In this document: piece by piece, positions 1 through 8,064 of the stretch
How the letters are laid out: every line of letters starts with the position of its first letter
Position numbering within the stretch: position 1 is the first letter of the stretch
Assembly: GCA_023664325.1 (NCBI GenBank)
Contig: JAMPFS010000023.1
Location: forward strand, 1 to 48,872
Length of the DNA stretch: 48,872 bases
DNA from: Clostridium sp.
GTDB taxonomy: Bacteria; Bacillota; Clostridia; Lachnospirales; Lachnospiraceae
Reading direction: 5' to 3'
Notes under the pieces: generated by a model
Seen by the model: only the letters and a program-made list of their open reading frames with translations
Told to the model about the DNA's origin: nothing
Databases searched by the model: none
Program-made: the position numbers and the translations under genes

Positions 1-61
1 AGCTAAAAAATCCTTGAAAAATAAGGAAAAAAAGACTTGACTAAATAGGGAGGTTGATAGT

Positions 62-271
62 ATGCCGTTATCTATGGTGAAAACAGGGGAAGCGAATACC
101 ATTAAAAAGGTAGGAGGCAAGGAAGATACCCGTAGATTTTTGGAAAATCTGGGCTTTGTAGTCGGAGGAGTTGTTACGGTTGTATCCGAACTGAATGGCA
201 ATATCATTGTGAATGTGAAGGATTCCCGGGTTGCCATCGGCAGGGATATGGCAAATAAGATTATGGTGTGA
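62..271 (+). CDS. feoA: FeoA-domain protein (first copy)
   Basis: This is a 69-residue protein made of one FeoA (SH3-like) domain, the small cytosolic partner of the FeoB ferrous iron transporter. The family pattern is visible: a compact beta-rich sequence with the middle segment 'LGFVVGGVVTVVSELNG' and the ending 'DSRVAIGRDMANKI', which matches the conserved FeoA C-terminal strand. A GGGAGG ribosome binding site lies about 7 bases before the ATG. A second FeoA gene follows 25 bases later and FeoB after that, so this is the head of a feo operon. The promoter probably lies partly outside the window. FeoA is known to be needed for FeoB-dependent iron uptake; its exact biochemical role is debated. 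Confidence 0.9.
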   Translation: MPLSMVKTGEANTIKKVGGKEDTRRFLENLGFVVGGVVTVVSELNGNIIVNVKDSRVAIGRDMANKIMV

Positions 272-296
272 ATATTGAATACGAAAGGAGACAGTT

Positions 297-518
297 ATGA
301 AAACTTTAAAGGAAGTTACCTGCGGGGAAACTGTAAAAGTAAAAAAGTTATCCGGTGAAGGTCCGGTAAAGAGACGTATCATGGATATGGGCATCACAAA
401 AGGAGTTGAGGTGTTTGTCCGCAAGGTTGCCCCGCTTGGCGATCCGGTGGAAGTGACCGTGAGAGGTTATGAACTTTCTCTCCGCAAGGCAGATGCAGAG
501 ATGATCGAGGTGGAGTAA
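297..518 (+). CDS. feoA: FeoA-domain protein (second copy)
   Basis: A second FeoA-domain protein of 73 residues. It has the typical features 'LSGEGPVKRRIMDMGITKGVEV', a small beta-barrel with the conserved MG turn, and the closing 'YELSLRKADAEMIEVE'. It has a good AAGGAG site just before the ATG. It differs clearly from the first FeoA, so the two are not a recent duplication; tandem unlike FeoA genes ahead of feoB are common in Clostridia. It probably acts with FeoB at the inner face of the membrane. A hairpin with a U-rich tail follows its stop and may reduce read-through into feoB. Confidence 0.9.
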   Translation: MKTLKEVTCGETVKVKKLSGEGPVKRRIMDMGITKGVEVFVRKVAPLGDPVEVTVRGYELSLRKADAEMIEVE

Positions 519-532
519 GTAATGTGGTACAT

Positions 533-567
533 ATCGGAAGAACGGACTTCCGATTATATTTTTGATT
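533..567 (+). terminator. Attenuator-like hairpin between feoA and feoB
   Basis: ATCGGAAG (533-540) and CTTCCGAT (547-554) form a perfect 8-bp stem with a 6-nt loop, followed by a T-rich run (TATATTTTTGATT). It lies 15 bases after the second feoA stop and about 100 bases before feoB, in the sense direction. It could be a partial terminator that makes FeoA more abundant than FeoB, or the end of a separate feoA transcript. The T-run is interrupted, so full termination is uncertain. Confidence 0.5.
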
Positions 568-670
568 AGAGGTTAGTAAGAACTAACAAAAGAAAGAAAG
601 CACAAACTAAGACAGAACACGCAAACCAAAATAGAAAAAGAACAAAAATAAGAAGAAAGGGAGAATGGAA

Positions 671-2818
671 ATGTCAATTAAGATTGCGTTAGCAGGTAAT
701 CCAAACTGCGGTAAAACAACATTATTTAATGCACTGACAGGCTCAAATCAGTTTGTAGGTAACTGGCCTGGCGTTACAGTAGAAAAGAAAGAAGGTAAAT
801 TAAAGGGAAACCGGGATGTAATGATTATGGATCTGCCGGGTATTTACTCCTTATCTCCTTATACGCTGGAGGAGGTTGTGGCTCGTAATTATTTGCTGGG
901 TGATAAACCGGATGCGATTATTAATATTGTAGATGGAACGAACCTTGAGCGTAACCTTTATCTCTCCACCCAGATTATGGAGCTTGGGATTCCGGTTGTC
1001 ATGGCAGTCAATATGATGGATATCGTAGAGAAGAACGGTGAGAAAATCCGCACAGACAAACTTTCTGAAAAGCTCGGCTGTGAGGTTGTTGAGATTTCGG
1101 CGCTGAAAGGCGATGGCATTGAGAAAGCGGCGCAAAAGGCTGTTGAGGCGGCAAAGAATGGAAAAGCGCCAACTGTTGCCCACAGCTTTGATGAGAGGGT
1201 GGAAAGCGCAATTCGGGAAGTTACGGCAAAACTTTCAGTAGACAGCGCGCAGGCGCGGTTTTTTGCCGTCAAGCTGTTAGAGCGGGATCAAAAGATTGCG
1301 CAGCAGATGAAGAGTGTGCCGGATGTATCGGATGAGATCCGGCAGTTAGAGGAAGCTTTTGATGATGATACGGAGAGTATTATTACGAATGAGCGTTATG
1401 TATATATTTCTTCTATTATAAATGAGTGTGTCAGCAGGCAGGCTTCTGCCGGGAAATTATCCGTCTCTGACAAGATTGACAAGATTGTGACAAATCGTAT
1501 TTTGGCGCTTCCGATCTTTGCGCTTATCATGTTTATCGTGTATTATGTATCTGTAACAACAGTGGGTGACTGGGTAACCGGCTGGACAAATGACACCCTG
1601 TTTGGAGAGTGGATTATTCCGGGCGTGGCAGGCGCATTAGAGGCAGTAAATTGCGCAGACTGGCTGACAAGCCTTGTAGCGGATGGTATTGTCGGCGGTG
1701 TCGGCGCAGTGCTTGGCTTTGTGCCGCAGATGCTGATTTTGTTTATTTTTCTTGCGTTTTTAGAGGCTTGCGGCTATATGGCAAGAGTTGCCTTTATTAT
1801 GGATCGTATTTTCCGCAAGTTTGGTCTTTCCGGAAAATCTTTTATTCCGATGCTGATTGGCAGCGGATGTGGTGTTCCGGGTGTTATGGCATCCCGTACC
1901 ATTGAAAATGAGAGAGACCGCAGAATGACGATTATGACGACAACATTTATTCCGTGTGGAGCAAAACTTCCGATTATTGCATTGATTGCCGGCGCATTTT
2001 TTGACAATTCGGGATGGGTTTCATGGAGTTCCTACTTTGTAGGAATTGCAGCGGTTATCTGCTCCGGTATTATTTTAAAGAAAACCAAAATGTTTGCAGG
2101 TGATCCGGCGCCGTTTGTTATGGAGCTGCCTGCTTACCATATGCCGACGGTTGGCAATGTATTGAGAAGCATGTGGGAGCGTGGATGGTCTTTTATCAAA
2201 AAGGCAGGCACCATCATTTTACTCTCAACAATTGTATTGTGGTTTTTACAGGGCTTTACATGGGACGGCGGTTTTGTTATGCTAGAGGCAGAGGAGCTTG
2301 ACCAAAGCTTCTTAGCGTCCATCGGTAATGTGATTGCGCCGATTTTTGCACCGCTGGGATTTGGCAATTGGAAGATGGCGGTTGCGACGGTAACCGGTTT
2401 AATTGCAAAAGAGAACGTTGTTGCAACGTTTGGCGTATTATTCGGATATGCAGAGGTTGCGGAAGACGGAGCAGAAATCTGGAGCCAGCTTGCTGCTTCC
2501 ATTACTCCGGTGGCGGCATATGCATTCCTCGTGTTTAATCTTCTCTGTGCGCCATGTTTTGCGGCAATGGGAGCAATTAAAAGGGAAATGAATAATACAA
2601 AATGGTTCTGGTTTGCAATTGGCTACCAGTGTTTGATTGCTTATATTGCAGGTCTTTGCATTTACCAGATTGGAACTTTAGCAATAGAGGGAACGTTTGG
2701 CTTGGGAACTGTGGCAGCATTTATATTTGTGATTGCATTTATCTATCTGCTGTTCCGTCCGTATAAGGAATCCCAGAGTCTTGAGGTGAATCTGGAACAG
2801 ACGGTCATGGCAAAATAG
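671..2818 (+). CDS. feoB: Ferrous iron transporter FeoB
   Basis: This is a 715-residue inner-membrane Fe(II) transporter. The N-terminal part is a G domain: G1 is GNPNCGKT at residues 9-16, G3 is DLPG near 54-57, and the NMMD of G4 is near 116. A helical spacer follows, then a polytopic C-terminal domain from about residue 280. That domain holds the two Gate-like segments seen in FeoB, including 'SGCGVPGVMASRT' and 'LLCAPCFAAMGAIKRE'. The length is normal for Gram-positive FeoB. An in-frame ATG at 665 has its AAGGGAG site only one base away; the ATG at 671 is 7 bases from it and gives the usual MSIKIALAGNPN start, so I chose 671. It sits after two feoA genes and before a Cys-rich FeoB-associated protein. 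Confidence 0.96.
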   Translation: MSIKIALAGNPNCGKTTLFNALTGSNQFVGNWPGVTVEKKEGKLKGNRDVMIMDLPGIYSLSPYTLEEVVARNYLLGDKPDAIINIVDGTNLERNLYLSTQIMELGIPVVMAVNMMDIVEKNGEKIRTDKLSEKLGCEVVEISALKGDGIEKAAQKAVEAAKNGKAPTVAHSFDERVESAIREVTAKLSVDSAQARFFAVKLLERDQKIAQQMKSVPDVSDEIRQLEEAFDDDTESIITNERYVYISSIINECVSRQASAGKLSVSDKIDKIVTNRILALPIFALIMFIVYYVSVTTVGDWVTGWTNDTLFGEWIIPGVAGALEAVNCADWLTSLVADGIVGGVGAVLGFVPQMLILFIFLAFLEACGYMARVAFIMDRIFRKFGLSGKSFIPMLIGSGCGVPGVMASRTIENERDRRMTIMTTTFIPCGAKLPIIALIAGAFFDNSGWVSWSSYFVGIAAVICSGIILKKTKMFAGDPAPFVMELPAYHMPTVGNVLRSMWERGWSFIKKAGTIILLSTIVLWFLQGFTWDGGFVMLEAEELDQSFLASIGNVIAPIFAPLGFGNWKMAVATVTGLIAKENVVATFGVLFGYAEVAEDGAEIWSQLAASITPVAAYAFLVFNLLCAPCFAAMGAIKREMNNTKWFWFAIGYQCLIAYIAGLCIYQIGTLAIEGTFGLGTVAAFIFVIAFIYLLFRPYKESQSLEVNLEQTVMAK

Positions 2819-2848
2819 AAAGGTCTGTAATATGATGGAGGTGTTTGC

Positions 2849-2983
2849 ATGGGAACATTTATAGTAGGAATCATTGTGGCAGCAGTTGTGGCGATGGCGG
2901 TTTTCAGTATGATCCGGGATAAGAAAAATGGAAAATCCATACAGTGCGGTGGTGATTGTTCAAAGTGCAGGGGCTGTCATTGA
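2849..2983 (+). CDS. FeoB-associated Cys-rich membrane protein
   Basis: This 44-residue protein has one N-terminal membrane helix (about residues 3-21: GTFIVGIIVAAVVAMAVFS), a short basic linker and a C-terminal Cys cluster CxxxCxxCxxCH (Cys 33, 37, 40, 43). It starts at an ATG 30 bases after the feoB stop, with ATGGAGGTG as its ribosome binding site. The composition and position match the FeoB-associated Cys-rich membrane proteins known from Firmicutes feo operons. The cysteines could bind iron or another metal near the FeoB pore; that role is inferred from position and has not been shown here. Confidence 0.85.
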   Translation: MGTFIVGIIVAAVVAMAVFSMIRDKKNGKSIQCGGDCSKCRGCH

Positions 2984-3096
2984 GAGTTTTGCAATTGCCT
3001 GGGATGTCATAGATAAAAAGTAAGTTAAAAGAAACTAAAAACAAAAAATAGAAAAAGAATTATAACTTAATAGTTTGGTAAAAATGACGAATGGAA

Positions 3097-3155
3097 AACG
3101 GGGCAGATTTTGGCAAATCAGACATAAAATGCATCAAAACCTGTTCCGTTTTTTG
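3097..3155 (+). terminator. Possible rho-independent terminator after feo operon
   Basis: AACGGGGCAG (3097-3106) can pair with CTGTTCCGTT (3141-3150) over 10 bp if two G-U pairs are allowed, and TTTTT follows. The 34-nt loop is long, but it holds a small inner stem (GATTT/AAATC). Strand sense fits termination of the feo transcript. The long loop makes this a moderate call. Confidence 0.4.
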
Positions 3156-3280
3156 TGGAAATAATAAAAAACCGCCTGAACAATGTGTAAAATGGCAAAA
3201 AGATTTCAAATAACAGCTGGGAAAATCAATGAAAAATGACTAGCTACATACGAATTGTACAAAAATGCCAAAAAAAAGGG

Positions 3281-3309
3281 TTGCAAAATTATTCAAAATG
3301 TTATATAGT
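3281..3309 (+). promoter_or_regulatory. Sigma-A-type promoter for the ABC importer operon
   Basis: TTGCAA (3281-3286) and TATAGT (3304-3309) are 17 bases apart, a good sigma-A match. The promoter lies about 110 bases before the solute-binding protein start, leaving a long AT-rich untranslated leader. No clear catabolite operator was recognised. Confidence 0.55.
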
Positions 3310-3419
3310 AGTCAATGAAATTAATTACATTGGTATTGTTATCGTGGTTAAATGCTGCGATAATGTACATACAACTTTTATTTTTTTAAACCAACTTAAT
3401 TAAAGGGAGGAAAAAGTCT

Positions 3420-4850
3420 ATGAGAAAGAAATTGTTAAGTGGACTTCTTGCAGCTACAATGGTTGCAAGCTTAATGGTAGGTTGTGGAAACGATACAACT
3501 ACAGAGGCACCAGCAGCAAATGATGCAGATACTGAGGCACCTGCTGATGATGCAGCAGATACCGAAGCACCTGCAGAGGATACGAATGAGGTATCTGAGG
3601 CTGGCAAGATGGCAGCTCCTAGCACAGATGGCTGGGATGATTCCAAGAAGATTTATGTATACCTTTGGGATGCAGATGGTGAAGGCAAGGTAACCAACGT
3701 TATTAATCAGATTAGCGACTACAAGGATTACATTGAGGTTGTTAACATCAATGCCGGTGGACAGTCTGACGAGTACAAGAACGCTGTAAACAACGCTCTT
3801 GACGGTGGTGACAAGTATCCATCTATCATCCTTGCTGATGAGAGTATTGCAAAGTTATGGTCAGAGACTGACAAGACTGCTGATTTAGGCAGCATTGGAA
3901 TTTCAAGTGACATGTATGCAAATTCTTACTCTTACACAGTTGACTATGGTAACTTTGGTGGCGCTCAGAAGGCACTTTCATGGCAGGCAACTCCGGGATG
4001 TTTCGTATACCGTGCAGATATCGCTTCTGAGGTACTTGGAACAGATGATCCGGCAGAGGTTGGCGAGAAGATTTCTGATTGGGATAAGTTCATGGAAGTA
4101 GCTGAGCAGTTAAAGGGTGCTGGTTACAAGATTGTATCTGGTGTAGATGATATTCAGTATGTAGCATTGAACCAGAGAACAAGTCCTTTCGTTAAGGTTG
4201 CTGATGACGGTTCAGAGACATTGCAGCTTGATGATGCTGTTAACAGCTATGTAGAGAAGACTAAGACATTATATGACAATGGTTACACAAACCAGACCGC
4301 TTTATGGGATGGTACATGGGCTGGCGCTATGGCAGAAGGTGACGTATTCGGTTACTTTGGATGTACATGGTTCATCGGTTCTATGGAAGGTAACTGCCCT
4401 TCAGATGCTAAGAACTTCGGTCAGTGGAGAACAACAACTGGTCCAGACAGCTACTACTGGGGTGGTACTTATGTAATGGTTGGTGCTGACACACCAAATC
4501 CGGAATTAGCAGCATACTTTGTATACGCTATGTGCTGTGATGAGGATATCATGTACAACTTATCTAAGGATACAGGTGATTTCGTAAACAACAAGGCATC
4601 TGTTGAGAGATTGGTTGCTGACGGCGTTGGCGCAAGAGATATCCTTGGTGGACAGAATCCATTCGAGACATTTGCAGAGGCTGCAACTTCTATCAATGTA
4701 CAGTCATCATATATTGATGGTAACGTTCTTCAGTATATTACAGATGGCGCTAAGTCTTACTGCGCTGGCGAGCTTTCATCCGTAGATGATGTTATTCAGT
4801 ATGCTAAGGATGAGGTTAAGAAAGCATTTGATTATATTACAGTTGAATAA
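3420..4850 (+). CDS. ABC transporter extracellular solute-binding lipoprotein
   Basis: This 476-residue protein is the substrate-capturing lipoprotein of a family-1-type (carbohydrate) ABC importer. The signal peptide ends in the lipobox LMVGC with lipidated Cys 22. A low-complexity Thr/Glu/Ala/Pro/Asp linker (about residues 25-60) tethers the binding domain. The mature part has the alpha/beta pattern and Trp/Tyr-rich cleft expected of sugar-binding proteins (for example ALWDGTWAGAMAEGDVFGYFG). A strong AAAGGGAGG site precedes the ATG. Two permease genes follow after a stable hairpin. Synonymous codon choice looks strongly biased, suggesting high expression. The sugar cannot be named from sequence. 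Confidence 0.9.
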   Translation: MRKKLLSGLLAATMVASLMVGCGNDTTTEAPAANDADTEAPADDAADTEAPAEDTNEVSEAGKMAAPSTDGWDDSKKIYVYLWDADGEGKVTNVINQISDYKDYIEVVNINAGGQSDEYKNAVNNALDGGDKYPSIILADESIAKLWSETDKTADLGSIGISSDMYANSYSYTVDYGNFGGAQKALSWQATPGCFVYRADIASEVLGTDDPAEVGEKISDWDKFMEVAEQLKGAGYKIVSGVDDIQYVALNQRTSPFVKVADDGSETLQLDDAVNSYVEKTKTLYDNGYTNQTALWDGTWAGAMAEGDVFGYFGCTWFIGSMEGNCPSDAKNFGQWRTTTGPDSYYWGGTYVMVGADTPNPELAAYFVYAMCCDEDIMYNLSKDTGDFVNNKASVERLVADGVGARDILGGQNPFETFAEAATSINVQSSYIDGNVLQYITDGAKSYCAGELSSVDDVIQYAKDEVKKAFDYITVE

Positions 4851-4885
4851 TCTGGAATTGGTATCAAAAGATTCTTGATGGGTAC

Positions 4886-4925
4886 AATCATGCACCGGTG
4901 TGCGCAAGCATGTTGGTGCATGGTT
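4886..4925 (+). promoter_or_regulatory. Stable GCAA-tetraloop hairpin between binding-protein and permease genes
   Basis: From 4886 to 4903 and 4908 to 4925 the sequence pairs without interruption (18 bp, five of them G-U pairs) around a GCAA tetraloop, a stable GNRA loop. Two A-U pairs close the base and a short T-run overlaps the 3' side. Hairpins at this place in ABC importer operons often stop 3' decay or partly terminate transcription, keeping the binding protein in excess over the permeases. The base pairing is seen directly; the function is inferred. Confidence 0.7.
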
Positions 4926-4960
4926 TTACTAAAAATAAAATGGATTGGGAGTGAGACGGC

Positions 4961-5905
4961 GTGAATAAAGAAAAGAAAAAAACGGTCGAATATGGAAGAT
5001 ATGGTATTATTTTCCTGATACCGTTCTTCGTGGCATTCTTTGTATTCCAATTTTACCCGCTGATTTATACCATTTTCAAATCATTTCTTTATGATCAGAA
5101 AGTAGGTAGAAATGCTTCAGTAACGACAGTAGCGGGCTTGGGAAATTACACGAATTATGTATTTGGCGCCGCCGGTCAGGGGGAATTCTGGCAGGCATTG
5201 CTGATTACAGTTGTATTATGGCTATTGAATTTTATTCCTCAGATTCTGATTGCGCTGCTGTTTGCCGCATGGTTTACAGACAGCCGTAACAAGTTAAAAG
5301 GAACTGGGGCTTTTAAGGTAATGATGTATATGCCGAACATTATTACTGCGGCAACCATCGCAGTATTGTTCTACAATTTATTTAATGTTAATGGTGTATT
5401 CACAAAAGTATTAATTAATATGGGTCTTGTATCGTCAGACGGATTTATGGAAAAAGGATGGGGTTCCCTGTTATTGATTGCATTTATCCAGTTCTGGATG
5501 TGGTATGGAAATACCATGATTGTGTTGATTGCCGGTATTTTAGGTATCAGCCCGTCTCTGTATGAGGCAGCTATGGTGGACGGCGCAACTTCAAGACAGC
5601 AGTTCTTTAAGATTACAGTGCCACTGTTAAGACCGATTTTACAGTACACAATGGTAACTTCGGCAATCGGTGGTTTGCAGATGTATGATATTCCACAGTT
5701 GTTGAATAAGGGCGGTCCGGTTCTGACCACAGGCGGCAAGACCATTAATTCGACTACAACCGTTGTTATGCTGATTAAGAAATATGCTTCGACAGGTAGT
5801 GCAACGGAGAATTTAGGTCGTGCTTCTGCGTATTCCGTAGTTCTGTTCCTTGTAACTTTATGTGTCAGCATGATTTTCTATAGAGCGACAGCAAAGAAGA
5901 ATTAG
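4961..5905 (+). CDS. Sugar ABC transporter permease (MalF/UgpA type)
   Basis: This 314-residue integral membrane protein has about six helices and is the first of two permease subunits. The EAA loop that contacts the ATPase is clear: 'YEAAMVDGATSRQQFFKITVPLLRP' contains the EAAxxDGA core and the distal LP. The start is a GTG at 4961, preceded by GGGAGTGAGA, and no better in-frame ATG is close. It lies between the solute-binding lipoprotein and the second permease. No ATPase gene is present in this operon, so a shared MsmK-like ATPase encoded elsewhere probably powers it. Confidence 0.9.
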   Translation: MNKEKKKTVEYGRYGIIFLIPFFVAFFVFQFYPLIYTIFKSFLYDQKVGRNASVTTVAGLGNYTNYVFGAAGQGEFWQALLITVVLWLLNFIPQILIALLFAAWFTDSRNKLKGTGAFKVMMYMPNIITAATIAVLFYNLFNVNGVFTKVLINMGLVSSDGFMEKGWGSLLLIAFIQFWMWYGNTMIVLIAGILGISPSLYEAAMVDGATSRQQFFKITVPLLRPILQYTMVTSAIGGLQMYDIPQLLNKGGPVLTTGGKTINSTTTVVMLIKKYASTGSATENLGRASAYSVVLFLVTLCVSMIFYRATAKKN

Positions 5906-5923
5906 GAAGGGAGGAGAGAATTT

Positions 5924-6793
5924 ATGGATAATACAGCAGAAAATAGCGGAAGCAGTGCAGCAAAGATTGTCAGAATGGTTATCTGTATCATCTTTTGTAT
6001 TATGGCAGTGCTCCCTTTCTACATCTTGATTATTAACTCAACATTGCGGCATGCGGATATCGCTTCCGGTATCAAGTTTATTCCGGGAACGCATTTCATT
6101 GAGAATTTTAAGAACCTGTTTGATCCGAATCATCAGATTGTAAGTACATTTACTCTGTTTGAGGCATTCCGGAATTCTATCATTATTACGGTTCCGGCGA
6201 CAATTTTACAGATTTATTTTGGTTCTTTAACAGCATATGCATTAACCGTATATAATTTTAAGGGAAGAGACTTTGCATGGGGTTTGATTTACGGCATCAT
6301 GATGATTCCGACTCAGGTATCGATCGTTGGTTTGATCAAGGTGACAAAGGTAACCCATATGTTTGGAACATTTTGGCCTATGATTTTACCGGCAATTGCT
6401 GCTCCGACAACTGTTTACTTTATGAAACAGTATATGGAGAATGGTCTTTCCATCGAGGTGGTAGAGGCTGCAAGAATTGACGGCTGCAGCGAGTTTAAGA
6501 TTTTCAACCAGATTGCGCTGCCATTGATGAAACCGGCTATGGCAACCCAGGCAATCTTTGCATTCGTTGCGTCATGGAACAATTTGTATACACCATCTAT
6601 CCTGTTAGGTTCTAACAGACAGTTGTCTACACTGCCGATGTATGCAGAAGCAATTCGTGCAAACGATAAGAGACAGGACTTTGGTCAGGTATATACAGCG
6701 CTGTTATGTGCGATTCTACCAATTCTTATTGCATATTTTGCATTATCTAAGTACATCATCGCTGGTGTTGCACTTGGTGGTGTGAAGGAGTAA
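5924..6793 (+). CDS. Sugar ABC transporter permease (MalG/UgpE type)
   Basis: This 289-residue six-helix protein is the second permease of the importer. Its EAA loop reads 'VEAARIDGCSEFKIFNQIALPLMKP', which matches the CUT1-type carbohydrate permeases. It begins with an ATG 18 bases after the first permease, behind an AAGGGAGGAG site, and the two genes are clearly co-transcribed. The protein should pair with the first permease to form the channel fed by the lipoprotein at 3420-4850. A good terminator hairpin follows the gene. Confidence 0.92.
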   Translation: MDNTAENSGSSAAKIVRMVICIIFCIMAVLPFYILIINSTLRHADIASGIKFIPGTHFIENFKNLFDPNHQIVSTFTLFEAFRNSIIITVPATILQIYFGSLTAYALTVYNFKGRDFAWGLIYGIMMIPTQVSIVGLIKVTKVTHMFGTFWPMILPAIAAPTTVYFMKQYMENGLSIEVVEAARIDGCSEFKIFNQIALPLMKPAMATQAIFAFVASWNNLYTPSILLGSNRQLSTLPMYAEAIRANDKRQDFGQVYTALLCAILPILIAYFALSKYIIAGVALGGVKE

Positions 6794-6828
6794 TGAAATT
6801 TTGTTGATTTATATTGACATTTTTTAAT

Positions 6829-6875
6829 AGAAGTGCGATTATACAAAATGTGATTGTATGATTGCACTTTTATTA
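6829..6875 (+). terminator. Terminator after the ABC importer operon
   Basis: AAGTGCGATTATACA (6831-6845) pairs with TGTATGATTGCACTT (6855-6869) over 15 bp with two G-U pairs and a 9-nt loop, followed by TTATTATTT. This is a convincing intrinsic terminator. It also shows that the long version of the next reading frame, beginning at 6858 inside this hairpin, is not the true gene start. Confidence 0.75.
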
Positions 6876-6932
6876 TTTATGCGGAGTGCATCAGCGGATG
6901 GAATAGTGGATAGAAACAGAATGGAGATTATT

Positions 6933-8036
6933 ATGGAAAAAAAGATGAAACATACACAATTCAGACAGGGAATAAAGATAAGACTGCGTACATCGCTGGT
7001 CGGATTATTGATTATGGCGATGCTTTTTAGTCTTGCAGGGTGCGGCGATGCATCACAGGGCGTGTCTGTGGAGGAAGCGAAAAATACCGTTATTATGTCT
7101 CTTGGAGAGGATTATGATGTGACGCTTGGTGAGTTTTATCTTTATCTGATACAATATTTGTCTATGCAGCAAATGGATCCGGACAGCATGTCGGATGCGG
7201 ACGTTTCCTCTGTCATAGATACGGTGCTTCAACAGATGCGGTTAGAGCTTGTGGAGTATCTGCTTGCGCAAAATACAGAGGGTGTCGAGGCGAAACAGGA
7301 GGACTTGGATTCCATTGAGACGGATACAGCGAATTACATGGAGCTTTTTGGAAAAGAGTTTCTCGCGGGGTATGGAATTGATGAGGCATGTGTCAAACAG
7401 CTTTTTACAGAGCAGGTCTATATCCTTGCGCTGACAAATAAAGCGGTGGAGGATATGAAAAAAGATTACTATGAACAATATTTACAGGAATATAGCGATA
7501 AGACGTTCCATAGTATCAGCTATGCGCTTTTTCCAAGCATCCGCTATGATGAGGAGGGAACGCCGCAGACAGATGAGGATGGGGAATATATTTCCCTATC
7601 GGAGGATGAGATGAAGGAGCAGTATGCGAAAGCCGAGGAGCTTCATAAGAGGGCTTTGGACGGTGAGTCCTTAGAGGATTTGATTGAGGAATACGGAATT
7701 TCGGCATCTTCCGGGAAAGAACATAACTACAAAGGCGCTTATAGTGAAGAAATGAATCAGGCAATTGATAATTTAAAGACCGGTGACATATCAGATATTG
7801 TAGAGACGGAGGCAGGCTATATGATTGCCAGGATGGATAATCCGAACGATACGGATTACAGGGATTATGTTGCGGAGTATGCAGCATCCGATACGGCAAA
7901 CAATATGCTGCCGCAGATGCAGCAAAACTGGCTGCTGGCATCCGGATATGACAAGGCAGAGGCGGATATGGAACAGTTGGCGAAAATTGACATAAAGGAG
8001 CTGTGCCGGCAGATGAAAGAGCAGGGCATATATTAA
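6933..8036 (+). CDS. PrsA/SurA-like peptidyl-prolyl isomerase lipoprotein
   Basis: This 367-residue exported lipoprotein has a basic N-terminus, a hydrophobic signal and the lipobox SLAGC with lipidated Cys 37. The central part resembles the SurA/PrsA N-terminal helical chaperone region. A degenerate parvulin (PpiC-type) domain lies near residues 200-300 ('KTFHSISYALFP...', then 'LKTGDISDIVETEAGYMIARM'), the standard ending of rotamase domains. The probable role is folding of secreted proteins outside the membrane. I chose the ATG at 6933, which has GGAG 6 bases upstream; an upstream frame opening at 6858 starts inside a terminator. It is followed by a DUF624 gene. Confidence 0.75.
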   Translation: MEKKMKHTQFRQGIKIRLRTSLVGLLIMAMLFSLAGCGDASQGVSVEEAKNTVIMSLGEDYDVTLGEFYLYLIQYLSMQQMDPDSMSDADVSSVIDTVLQQMRLELVEYLLAQNTEGVEAKQEDLDSIETDTANYMELFGKEFLAGYGIDEACVKQLFTEQVYILALTNKAVEDMKKDYYEQYLQEYSDKTFHSISYALFPSIRYDEEGTPQTDEDGEYISLSEDEMKEQYAKAEELHKRALDGESLEDLIEEYGISASSGKEHNYKGAYSEEMNQAIDNLKTGDISDIVETEAGYMIARMDNPNDTDYRDYVAEYAASDTANNMLPQMQQNWLLASGYDKAEADMEQLAKIDIKELCRQMKEQGIY

Positions 8037-8064
8037 GAAAGACAGAGAAAAGGAGGTTGTCAGA

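Larger units (their letters stand above)
2984..3419. other. Intergenic region between feo operon and sugar ABC operon
   Basis: There is no convincing coding sequence in these 436 bases. The first 20 bases (AGAGTTTTGCAATTGCCT) match one arm of the intergenic repeat seen at 35784-35850. A possible terminator is at 3097-3155 and a sigma-A-type promoter for the next gene at 3281-3309. The remaining sequence is AT-rich, with no other structure I can support. Confidence 0.6.

Noticed and set aside
6858..6932. N-terminal extension of the PrsA-like gene
   Set aside because: It begins inside the 6829-6875 terminator hairpin, and its residues are not like a signal peptide. The ATG at 6933 has a proper ribosome binding site.
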